Origin: Halarchaeum rubridurum
GTDB lineage: Archaea > Halobacteriota > Halobacteria > Halobacteriales > Halobacteriaceae
DNA: 64,000 nucleotides
Assembly: GCF_014647115.1 (NCBI RefSeq)
Contig: NZ_BMOO01000002.1
Location: 372,001 to 436,000 of the forward strand
Direction: 5' to 3'
The notes beneath the pieces were generated by a model. It saw nothing but the letters and a program-made list of their open reading frames with translations, had not been told where the DNA came from and did not search any database. Of the stretch, positions 17,210 through 24,660 are shown in pieces (within the stretch, counting starts at the first letter, position 1; each line of letters begins with the position of its first letter). The position numbers and the translations under genes were made by a program.

Positions 17210-17913
17210 GCCTCCTGGAGGTCCGCGACCTCGACGCCGGCTACGAGACGGGACAGGTCCTCTTCGGCGTCGACATCGACGTCGAGCGCGACGAAGTCGT
17301 CTCGCTGCTCGGGCGCAACGGCGCGGGGAAGACGACGACGATGCGCTCCATCGTCGGCGCGGACGAACCGACGGTTCGCGGCGGCTCGGTCACGTTCGAC
17401 GGCCACGACCTGCTCGCCACGAAGACCCACGACATCCCGCGCCTCGGCCTCTCACTCGTCCCCGAGGCCCGCCGGTGCTTCGGCGACCTCACGGTCACGG
17501 AGAACATCCGACTCGCGGCGAACCACGCCGAGGACCCCCGCTCCATCGAGGCGATGTTCGAGCGCTTCCCGGAACTCGACGACATGCGCGACCGGGCCGC
17601 GAAGAACATGAGCGGGGGCGAACAGCAGATGCTCGCCATCGCGCGTAGCCTCGTGACGAACCCCCAGATGATTCTCCTCGACGAGCCCTGCGAGGGGCTC
17701 GCACCCTACATCGTCCGGCGTATCGAGGACATCATCCAGGAGATAAGCGAGAACGAGGGGGTCACCATCCTGCTCGTCGAGCAGAACGTCGCGGTCGCGC
17801 TCGCGACGGCCGACCGGCACTACCTCATCGACGAGGGCCACATCGTTGATGAGGTGACGACGGAACGCCTCCGCGAAGACGAGGAACTCCGCCAGCGCTA
17901 CCTCGGCGTCTAG
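17206..17913 (+). CDS. ABC transporter ATP-binding protein, LivF type
   Basis: 235 residues. Walker A GRNGAGKTTTM near residue 37, signature MSGGEQQMLAIARSL, Walker B MILLDEPCEGLAP, and VTILLVEQNVAVALATADRHYLIDEGHIV at the end, typical of LivF. With LivG it forms the heterodimeric motor. Last gene of the operon; the next gene on this strand is 545 nt away. Confidence 0.93.
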   Translation: MSLLEVRDLDAGYETGQVLFGVDIDVERDEVVSLLGRNGAGKTTTMRSIVGADEPTVRGGSVTFDGHDLLATKTHDIPRLGLSLVPEARRCFGDLTVTENIRLAANHAEDPRSIEAMFERFPELDDMRDRAAKNMSGGEQQMLAIARSLVTNPQMILLDEPCEGLAPYIVRRIEDIIQEISENEGVTILLVEQNVAVALATADRHYLIDEGHIVDEVTTERLREDEELRQRYLGV

Positions 17914-18458
17914 TCCCGACGTCTGCCGCCCCTTCGGCTCGGCGTCGTCGGTCCTCTCCCGTCTCCGACCCGTCCGCGACTTTCGACCCCGCGCCCGACC
18001 GCACGGCCACCCATCCGAGACGGTCGTGGACGGAACCGCTTGCTCGAATAGACAATAGAAAATAAATTATTGAATACTGATTGTTATCGGTGAAGTCAGA
18101 TACGGGAGGCACTAAATAGGCTCAAAGCTGCTCAAACCAGTTACTAGCTGATAAGAAGATTTATACTATATTGATATTTTAGATATATACGACTCGAACA
18201 GGAATTAATTGTCAATCGATATTTCTTCCGTCGGACCGATTTTCTCGTCGCGTCGCACCACCGCCTCGTCGTGACGCCGCGCTCGCCGCTCGCGGTAACA
18301 CGTGGTCGTCGCGCGCGCGGCGACCCGGGTCCGCACGCGCACCTCGAGCCCCCGTCGGGGTGGCTCACGACCGCTGACACGTCCGCTGGTTGGCAATCGG
18401 TAACACCTTCCCCCTTCCTCCCTGCTTTTAAGTGGTTAGACCATACGGTCAGAGTACG
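17914..18458. other. 545-nt gene-free region with an AT-rich island
   Basis: No gene is supported. From about 18043 to 18232 the sequence is strikingly AT-rich, with many TATA-like runs (around 18160-18190) and small inverted repeats such as CAATA with TATTG. The last 100 nt are GC-rich again and lead into the aldehyde dehydrogenase promoter (CTTTTAAG at 18425-18432). Confidence 0.5.
18439..18450. promoter_or_regulatory. Dyad GACCATACGGTC before the aldehyde dehydrogenase
   Basis: 4-bp arms around ATAC, centred 15 nt before the start codon, with a TATA-like CTTTTAAG just upstream. It fits the ACC-N4-GGT core seen at 9.5-11.1 kb, but without the flanking bases, so a link is weak. Confidence 0.3.
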
Positions 18459-19949
18459 ATGTCGAATGACTTCTCGGTCGACGCGGAGTGGGACAAGCTC
18501 TACATCGGCGGCGAGTGGACGGAGAGCGAGAGCGGCGAGACCATCCCGAACGAAGACCCCTCGACGCGCGAGGTCTTCACCGAGGTCGCCGCCGCGACCG
18601 AGGCGGACGTCGACGCCGCTTACGAGGCCGCCGCGGCCGCCCAGGAGGAGTGGGCCGACGCGCCGCCCGCGCGACGACAGGCCGTCGTCGAGCAGTTCGA
18701 CGAGGCCGTCCAGAACCACCGCGACGAGATAATCGAGCTCCTCGCGCACGAGGTGGGCGGCTCGGCGATCATGGGCGAGACCTCCATCCAGATCGCGGGC
18801 GACCACGCGAGCGAGGCCGCGACCCTGCCGCGCCGCATGAAGGGCGAGCACGTCACCTCCAACATCCCCGGCAAGGAGAACCTCGTGCAGCGCGAACCGA
18901 AGGGCGTCGTCACGGTCATCTCGCCGTGGAACTTCCCGCTGAACCTCTCGATGCGCGCGGTCGCGCCCGCCATCGCCGCCGGGAACGCCGTCGTCCTCAA
19001 GCCCTCGACGGAGTCCCCCATCACGGGCGGCCTCCTCTTCGCCAAGCTCTTCGAGGAGACGGATATCCCGGACGGCCTCGTCAACGTCGTCACGGGCCGC
19101 GGCTCGGAGATCGGCGACCACATCGCCTCCCATCCGGAGAGCGACGTCGTCTCCTTCACCGGGAGCACCGAGGTCGGCCAGCACGTCGCCGGCCTCGCCG
19201 GCGAGAACCTCGCCGTGCCCGCCATGGAACTCGGCGGGAACAACGCCTTCGTCGTCACCGACGACGCAGACCTCGACCGCGCCCTCGACGGCGCGACGTT
19301 CGGCTCGTTCGTCCACCAGGGGCAGGTCTGCATCTCCATCAACCGCCACATCGTCCACGAGGACGTCTACGACGAGTACGTCGAGCGGCTCACGGAGCGC
19401 GCCGAATCGCTCCCGCTCGGAAGCGCACACGACGACGACACCATCGTCGGCCCCATCGTCAACGAGAGCCAGCGCGACGAGATGCTCGACTACGTCGAGC
19501 GGACCGTCGAGCAGGGCGCGACGCTCGAAACCGGCGGCGAGACCGCCGACCTCGACGGCGTCGATGACTCCCTCGTCGTGAAGCCCACCGTGCTCTCCGG
19601 CGTCACGAACGACATGGCGGCGGCGTGCAACGAGCACTTCGGCCCCATCGCGCCCGTCATCCCCTTCAGCGACGTCGACGAGGCCGTCGAACTCGCCAAC
19701 GCCACCGAGTACGGCCTCTCCGGTGCCGTCCACTCCGGCGACCTCGAAGTCGCGAAGGACATCGCCGACCGCATGGAGACCGGGAACGTCCACATCAACG
19801 ACCAGCCGATCAACGACGAGGCCCACGTGCCCTTCAGCGGCATCGGTGCCTCCGGCGTCGGCACGTACAACAGCGACGCCTTCCTCCACGAGATAACCGA
19901 GACGAAGTGGATTTCGATCCAGCACGACGCGCGCGAGTATCCCTTCTGA
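18459..19949 (+). CDS. NAD(P)-dependent aldehyde dehydrogenase
   Basis: 496 residues, standard ALDH length. Catalytic residues are all present: N158 in SPWNFP, general base E257 in AMELGGNN, nucleophile C291 in HQGQVCISI. The cofactor loop FTGSTEVGQ is also intact. It oxidises an aldehyde to a carboxylate in the cytoplasm; the sequence looks closest to the benzaldehyde/vanillin-type group (QVCISINRHIV), but substrate assignment is uncertain. Start at MSNDFSVD: the in-frame ATG 27 nt earlier falls between the TATA box and the expected transcription start. A hairpin follows the gene. Confidence 0.9.
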   Translation: MSNDFSVDAEWDKLYIGGEWTESESGETIPNEDPSTREVFTEVAAATEADVDAAYEAAAAAQEEWADAPPARRQAVVEQFDEAVQNHRDEIIELLAHEVGGSAIMGETSIQIAGDHASEAATLPRRMKGEHVTSNIPGKENLVQREPKGVVTVISPWNFPLNLSMRAVAPAIAAGNAVVLKPSTESPITGGLLFAKLFEETDIPDGLVNVVTGRGSEIGDHIASHPESDVVSFTGSTEVGQHVAGLAGENLAVPAMELGGNNAFVVTDDADLDRALDGATFGSFVHQGQVCISINRHIVHEDVYDEYVERLTERAESLPLGSAHDDDTIVGPIVNESQRDEMLDYVERTVEQGATLETGGETADLDGVDDSLVVKPTVLSGVTNDMAAACNEHFGPIAPVIPFSDVDEAVELANATEYGLSGAVHSGDLEVAKDIADRMETGNVHINDQPINDEAHVPFSGIGASGVGTYNSDAFLHEITETKWISIQHDAREYPF

Positions 19950-19964
19950 TCGACCTTTTACTGT

Positions 19965-19983
19965 GAGCGCGCGTCGCGCGCTC
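19965..19983 (+). terminator. Hairpin after the aldehyde dehydrogenase gene
   Basis: GAGCGCGC and GCGCGCTC form a perfect 8-bp stem with a 3-nt loop, 15 nt after the stop codon. A CCTTTTA run precedes it and GATAAAA follows. A second short hairpin (CCCCC-TTC-GGGGG) lies about 32 nt further on. Confidence 0.45.
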
Positions 19984-20143
19984 CGATAAAAGCTCGACCA
20001 AAAGCCCGTCGTGACCCCCTTCGGGGGCCACTCGGACCCGAGCGCGGGGCGCTCGGGGGGACGCGAAACCCCGCCGCACCGCGCCCCGCCGTCAAAAACG
20101 TTTTTCGACCCGGTATCGTGCTTCTCGCACCGTATTTCTGCCC

Positions 20144-20782
20144 TCAGTAGCCCGTGGCGAGGTAGGTGTGGACGCCCTGCGGGTCTTCGAGTTCGTCGAC
20201 GAGCGCGAGCGCGAAGTCCTCCATCGAGATGTAGCTCTCGCCCTCCTCGTCGGTGACGAGTTCGCCCTCGGCGGTGCGGTAGTCGCCGGTGCGCTCGCCG
20301 GGCTCGATGAGCGCCGCGGGCGCGAGGTACGTCCAGTCGAGGTCGTCGGCTTCCCGGAGGATGTCGAGGGCGTCGATGGCGGCGCTCGCTACCGGCTCCC
20401 ACTCGTCGGGGAACTCCGGCGTCTCGATGAGCGGCGTGCCGTCGCCGGCGTCGAGGCCGCCCGCGCCGCCCGTCCAGACGAGTCGCGTGACGTCCGCGCG
20501 GCGCGCCCCGTCGATGGCGGCGCGCATCATCTCGGAGAGGATACCGGGGTCCTCGTCGTCGCTGGGGCCGAGCGCCGACGCGATGGCGTCGTGGCCCGTC
20601 GCGAGCTTCGTGACGTCGTCCGCGTCCGTCGCGTCGCCGGCGACCGCGACGAAGTCCGGGTCCTCGATGTCATCGATATCGCCGCTCCGCGAGACGCCGG
20701 TCACGCGGTGTCCCCGCGACAGGAGTTCGTCCGCGACTCGGTGGCCGATACGTCCGCTCGCGCCGAGGAGGAGTACGTCCAT
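20144..20782 (-). CDS. NAD(P)-binding atypical short-chain dehydrogenase
   Basis: 212 residues with an N-terminal Rossmann motif LLLGASGRIGHRVADELLSRGHRV (GxxGxxG form) that binds NAD(P). It belongs to the NAD(P)H-binding group that includes NmrA-like and flavin-reductase-like proteins: RLVWTGGAGGLDAGDGTPLIETPEFPDEW and YLAPAALIEPGERTGDYR are typical. No classic Tyr-x-x-x-Lys pair is obvious. It may be a reductase, epimerase-like enzyme or redox sensor. Start at MDVLLLGAS, the usual beginning of this fold. Confidence 0.85.
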   Translation of the reverse strand: MDVLLLGASGRIGHRVADELLSRGHRVTGVSRSGDIDDIEDPDFVAVAGDATDADDVTKLATGHDAIASALGPSDDEDPGILSEMMRAAIDGARRADVTRLVWTGGAGGLDAGDGTPLIETPEFPDEWEPVASAAIDALDILREADDLDWTYLAPAALIEPGERTGDYRTAEGELVTDEEGESYISMEDFALALVDELEDPQGVHTYLATGY

Positions 20783-20905
20783 CTCGGCTGTTCCGTCCAC
20801 GCCCGCGCGTATAGCGTTTCGCCAAACGGCCGGCACCGCGGGTTTCGGCGCTCGCGGTGCGACCTCTCCCGAGTCGGTGACGCGTCGCGTCTCTCTGCCG
20901 GGCCG

Positions 20906-21514
20906 TCAGAAGCCGCCGCGGCTGACGATTTCGTCGAGCGGTTTTCGCCCCTTCGGGAACTCCTGATCGCGGAGGTCGGCCGGGAGTTCGGTGGCCGGCG
21001 CGCGCTCGCCGATGGCGATCATCGCCTCGACGTCGTACGTCTCCGGGACGTCGAGGTCGTTGGCTGCCGCCTCGTGGTCGAAGCCGCCCATCGGGTGGAC
21101 GACCAACCCCCGGCGCGCCCCCTCCAGGGCGAGGTTCTCCCACGCCGCGCCCGCGTCGAGGCTGTGCGACGACAGCGACCGCCCCTTCTCGTCCGTCGTC
21201 TCCGAACAGAGGAGTGCGAGCACGGCGGCGTCGGCCGCCCACGAGCGGTTGAACTCGTTGAGGAGGTCGACGAACGTCTCCCACTCCTCGTCCCCCCGCG
21301 CGGCGTACGCGAACCGCCACGGCTGGCTGTTCCGCGACGACGGGGCCCACCGCGCGGCCTCGAACAGCGGACGGTACTCGGACTCCGGGATCGGCTCGCC
21401 CGTCATCGCGCGCGGCAACCAGCGATTGACGAACAGCGCGCCGACGTCCGCGCTCGGCTCGCGGTGCGCGGCGACCTCGTCGGTGAGATCGTGCGACGGA
21501 TCGGTGTCTGTCAT
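20906..21514 (-). CDS. Nitroreductase family FMN protein
   Basis: 202 residues. FMN-contacting stretch RWAPSSRNSQPWRFAYA at about 49-65, and SLDAGAAWENLALEGARRGLVVHPMGGFD around 115-143, are nitroreductase landmarks. The enzyme would reduce nitro or quinone compounds with NAD(P)H as an FMN homodimer. Start at MTDTDPSHDL is favoured because the upstream frame is Arg- and Ala-rich without family resemblance; another Met 9 codons earlier is possible. Confidence 0.88.
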   Translation of the reverse strand: MTDTDPSHDLTDEVAAHREPSADVGALFVNRWLPRAMTGEPIPESEYRPLFEAARWAPSSRNSQPWRFAYAARGDEEWETFVDLLNEFNRSWAADAAVLALLCSETTDEKGRSLSSHSLDAGAAWENLALEGARRGLVVHPMGGFDHEAAANDLDVPETYDVEAMIAIGERAPATELPADLRDQEFPKGRKPLDEIVSRGGF

Positions 21515-21680
21515 ACTACGGGATAGCCCGCTCGCCGACATATCGCCTTTGACCCCGGCGAGTCGATCGTCGTTCGTGGCCGCCGTCTCCGTCGCTGCTC
21601 CGTCGCCTGCGGCCGCCACCGCGTCTCCCGGTCGTTCCTCGCGGTGGCTCGCCCGGCGCACGCCCCGCCCGTGACGACGG

Positions 21681-21690
21681 GATATATACG
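21681..21690 (+). promoter_or_regulatory. TATA box for the unit starting at 21716
   Basis: GATATATACG is the strongest TATA box in this intergenic region. It lies about 30 nt before the GTG/ATG at 21713-21718, not near the membrane-protein start at 21817, so the transcript probably begins at the short upstream frame. Confidence 0.5.
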
Positions 21691-21715
21691 CCCGGACGCG
21701 AACGGTACGAACGTG

Positions 21716-21820
21716 ATGACGCGCCCTCCACGGATACCGACGCGCCCCGCCGTGCGCCCCGCAGCGCGCCCCGCAGCGCTCCCCGCAGCGCTCCCCGACA
21801 CCGGCGGTGGTCGCCGATGA
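21716..21820 (+). other. Possible 34-residue Pro/Ala/Arg repeat ORF coupled to the membrane-protein gene
   Basis: ATG at 21716 is at leaderless distance from the TATA box. 34 codons, mostly 12-bp DNA repeats (about 21753-21800) giving tetrapeptides of the form RPAA or LPAA. Its TGA overlaps the ATG at 21817 (ATGA). Either a coupled small protein or a regulatory leader; chance cannot be excluded. Confidence 0.35.
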
Positions 21821-23460
21821 GTTCGCGAGGCCCCGACACCGACCCCGACCCGTTCCGCATCGAGAGCGACGTCGAGCGCTGGCAGGTGGTCGCCGGCGCG
21901 CTCGTCGCCGTCGTGTTCGGAATCCTCTCGTTCCCGAGCGTCCACGGCGCGCTCTACGGACTCCTCGTCGGGACGCCCGCCCTGCTCCAGTGGGGACTCG
22001 TCGCGCTCGTCCTCGGCGCGGTCGGCTACCGCCGGCGGAGTCGTCCGCTCGTGATGGCCGCACTCGCGGTCTTCGTCGTCCTCGGCCTCTTCGCGGGGCC
22101 GGTCGTCGGCGGCATCTACGCCCACGAGGACGTCGCGGACGAGATGAGCGCGGACGCGGCGCAACTCGATACGCTGCCCAATACGTCCGCCGACAACGTC
22201 CGGATGCTCCCGCGGAGCGTCGCGGACAACTACGCCCAGTCCTCGATGCAGTACCCGCAGTACCGGCTCACGGGCTCCGACATCACGTACCGGAACGGCA
22301 CCTACGAGTGGTCGTACGGCGTCGTCCCCGACGCCTTCCTCGTCTCCGTCCTCGGGAACCAGCGCGGCGCGATGTACGTGAACATGACGACGACGGACAA
22401 GGACATCACCACCGAGGAGACGCGCTTCGAGAACGGCCGCGGCCAGCTCTTCTTCGACTCCTACCGGTACAAGAGCGTCCTGAGCGCGCCGCTCGAACGT
22501 CACGACTGGGAGACGACGTTCAACGCCCGCGCGAACGGGACGAGCTACATCGCCCACTCGACGACGACCTACGAGTGGAAGGTCCGGTTCTTCCCGCTCC
22601 CGCAGCTCTACGCCGTCCCGCAGTTCGGCGGCGTCGAGGTGATGCGCCCGGACGGCTCGATTAGCCACCTCACGCCCGCGGAGGCGGATGCGTCGGCGCT
22701 CCTCGACGGGCAGAACGTCTACCCCTACTCGCTGTCCACCTACCGCGTCCGGTCGATGCAGTACGTCCACGGCCCGCTCAACAAGTGGTTCTGGAAGGAG
22801 GACGTCCTCACGGTCGCGGAGCTCCCCGAGGGCGGCAACGAGTGGCCGCTCGTCGTCCCGACGGACACGCAGAACGGCCTGACGTACTTCGTGGCGACCG
22901 AACCCACGGGGAGCGGGAACGGCGTTTACCAGATTTGGACGTTCGACGGGCAGACCGGCGAGGTGGGCGTCCAGCAGTACGACGACGCCCAGATAGGTCC
23001 GCAGCGCGCAATCGACTTCGTCTCGCGCAACCCCGAGGTGAACCGCCTCTCGAACGCGCGGGCGGTCTCGCCGATTCCGATAGTGAAGGGCGACGCCCTC
23101 TACTGGCACGTGAAGGTCGTCCCGCGCAGCGACTCCGGGGTCACGTACACGGCGTTCGTGAACGCCGGGACGGGCAACGTGACGATTCTCGAGGGCGACC
23201 GCCCGGTCTACGCCTTCATGACGGCGGCCGAAGTCGACGCCGTCGAGGGCGGGGCGGGCGGCTCCGACGGCCCCGCCTCGACGGCGAGCGACACGACCGT
23301 CCGCGTCGTCGTCACGGACGCCGACGGGACGATCACCGGGACGCAGAACATCACCGTCCCCGAGGGCGGCGACGTCCAACTGACGGTCGAGAATCGGGCC
23401 GACGGGAACGCGAGTGCCAACGGGACCGCGAGCGCGGACGGCGACGCGGCGGCGGCCTGA
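21817..23460 (+). CDS. Membrane-anchored surface protein with PepSY-like segments, function unknown
   Basis: 547 residues. Three hydrophobic segments (about 23-42, 46-64, 72-92), then a large extracellular domain rich in N-glycosylation sequons (NTS, NGT, NMT, NVT, NIT, NAS). Two stretches look like PepSY units: YQIWTFDGQTGEVGVQQYDD and YWHVKVVPRSDSGVTYTAFVNAGTGNV, i.e. a strand, then a residue-TG-x-V turn. The end is Ala/Gly/Asp-rich and probably disordered. PepSY domains often inhibit proteases or bind peptides. I do not recognise the exact family. Confidence 0.75.
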   Translation: MSSRGPDTDPDPFRIESDVERWQVVAGALVAVVFGILSFPSVHGALYGLLVGTPALLQWGLVALVLGAVGYRRRSRPLVMAALAVFVVLGLFAGPVVGGIYAHEDVADEMSADAAQLDTLPNTSADNVRMLPRSVADNYAQSSMQYPQYRLTGSDITYRNGTYEWSYGVVPDAFLVSVLGNQRGAMYVNMTTTDKDITTEETRFENGRGQLFFDSYRYKSVLSAPLERHDWETTFNARANGTSYIAHSTTTYEWKVRFFPLPQLYAVPQFGGVEVMRPDGSISHLTPAEADASALLDGQNVYPYSLSTYRVRSMQYVHGPLNKWFWKEDVLTVAELPEGGNEWPLVVPTDTQNGLTYFVATEPTGSGNGVYQIWTFDGQTGEVGVQQYDDAQIGPQRAIDFVSRNPEVNRLSNARAVSPIPIVKGDALYWHVKVVPRSDSGVTYTAFVNAGTGNVTILEGDRPVYAFMTAAEVDAVEGGAGGSDGPASTASDTTVRVVVTDADGTITGTQNITVPEGGDVQLTVENRADGNASANGTASADGDAAAA

Positions 23461-23559
23461 CGCGCGTCGTCTCTCGACCGGCTTCCCCGGTGCCCGCCGT
23501 CCCGCCGCCCCGCCACGCCGACGCGCCGACGCGCCGACGCCTCGTCGCGTCGTCCCCGC

Positions 23560-23590
23560 GTTGGAACATACCAACCGAACCGATATATAC
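23560..23590 (+). promoter_or_regulatory. Shared promoter element of the Bat-type regulator gene
   Basis: GTTGGAACATACC (23560-23572) followed after 10 nt by the TATA box ATATATAC. The same 13 nt at the same distance from a TATA-like ATATCT precedes the amidohydrolase gene. The start at 23613 is at leaderless distance. Confidence 0.7.
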
Positions 23591-23612
23591 GCGAGCGCCC
23601 CACGCGATACGT

Positions 23613-24371
23613 ATGCGCGAGTTCGCCTTCACCGTCACCTACGAGCGGGGTGCGGACGAGCTGATGGACGTCTTCATCGACCACCCCGGGCTCTCCTCGC
23701 GGACGGTCTCCTGTCACGCCACCGACGACGCCATGTGGCGCGTCGACGAGGTGACCGGCCCCGAGGAGGCGCTCGCGGCCTACGACGGCGTCCTCTCCGG
23801 CGTGACGCGCTGCTCGAACCTCCGCGGGATGGGCGGCTGTACGCTCGACTGGCGCTACGAGGTGCTGGAGGAGACGCCGACGAGCCGGCTCGTCTACTCC
23901 CAGCAGTCCGAGGGGCCGGGCTGTCGCTCCATCCCCTACCTCGTCGCGGACCACCTCGGCGACGGCGTGCTCATCCACGCAGAACAGCACGGAAACGAGT
24001 ACGTCTGGCGCATCCTCGCCGACGACGACGCCGCGGTGAGCGCGGTGTACGACGAACTCGAACGGAACCTCCGCGAGGGCCTCTCCATCGACTTCGACCA
24101 CATCGAGCGCGCGACGAACTGGTCGAAACACGGCGTCGACGACGCCGGCCTCTCCCCGACGCAGCGCGCGGCGCTCGAACTCGCTGTCGAACACGGCTAC
24201 TACGAACAGCCGCGACGCAACTCCCTCCAGGAGATCGCGGCGATGGTCGACATCCCGACCTCCACCCTCCAGTACCGCCTCACCAGCGCCGAACGACACG
24301 TCGTCGAGTCCTTCGTCGGCGACGACACGCGCTTCGACCCCGCCTCGCTCGCCTCCGCGGCCTCGCAGTAG
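23613..24371 (+). CDS. HTH_10 (Bat-type) transcriptional regulator
   Basis: 252 residues. The C-terminal HTH_10 domain (about 186-240) shows LSPTQRAALELAVEHGYYEQPRRNSLQEIAAMVDIPTS followed by the recognition helix TLQYRLTSAERHV, as in bacterioopsin activator Bat. The N-terminal domain (about 1-160) is the alpha/beta domain often seen in front of HTH_10 and has conserved cysteines (CRSI, CSNL, GGCT), possibly a sensor. It is the likely activator of itself and of the amidohydrolase downstream, since both promoters carry the same element (inference). Confidence 0.9.
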   Translation: MREFAFTVTYERGADELMDVFIDHPGLSSRTVSCHATDDAMWRVDEVTGPEEALAAYDGVLSGVTRCSNLRGMGGCTLDWRYEVLEETPTSRLVYSQQSEGPGCRSIPYLVADHLGDGVLIHAEQHGNEYVWRILADDDAAVSAVYDELERNLREGLSIDFDHIERATNWSKHGVDDAGLSPTQRAALELAVEHGYYEQPRRNSLQEIAAMVDIPTSTLQYRLTSAERHVVESFVGDDTRFDPASLASAASQ

Positions 24372-24604
24372 CGCCGCCGAAGCCGGCCACTCGACGACTC
24401 GCACGCTTCCCCCTCTTCCTTCTCCCTTCACTCGCCGCGTCTCCGTTTTCGCGTCCCGACTGCGCCACCTCCGGCGACCCGTTCGCCGTCGTTGCTCTCC
24501 GTTGCTCTCCGCCGCCGCCGCTCGCGCGCCCGTGCCCCCATCGGCCGGGCCGACAGCCGCGCCGTCGGCCGATTCGCGGCGACGACTGCCGCCGTCCGCC
24601 CGCG

Positions 24605-24635
24605 GTTGGAACATACCGAACGAGGCCATATCTCC
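24605..24635 (+). promoter_or_regulatory. Shared promoter element of the amidohydrolase gene
   Basis: GTTGGAACATACC (24605-24617), identical to 23560-23572, again with a TATA-like CATATCT 10 nt downstream and a start codon 33 nt after that. Confidence 0.7.
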
Positions 24636-24660
24636 CTCCCCCCGCAAGCAGAAACCGTCC

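Noticed and set aside
18439-18450. GACCATACGGTC as a further member of the ACC-N4-GGT operator set
   Set aside because: Only the six core bases agree. ACC-N4-GGT alone is expected more than a dozen times by chance in 64 kb, so it is listed only as a weak local dyad.
18144-20402. 752-codon open frame on the minus strand
   Set aside because: Lies opposite the aldehyde dehydrogenase, whose active-site residues are all present. The antisense frame is low-complexity.
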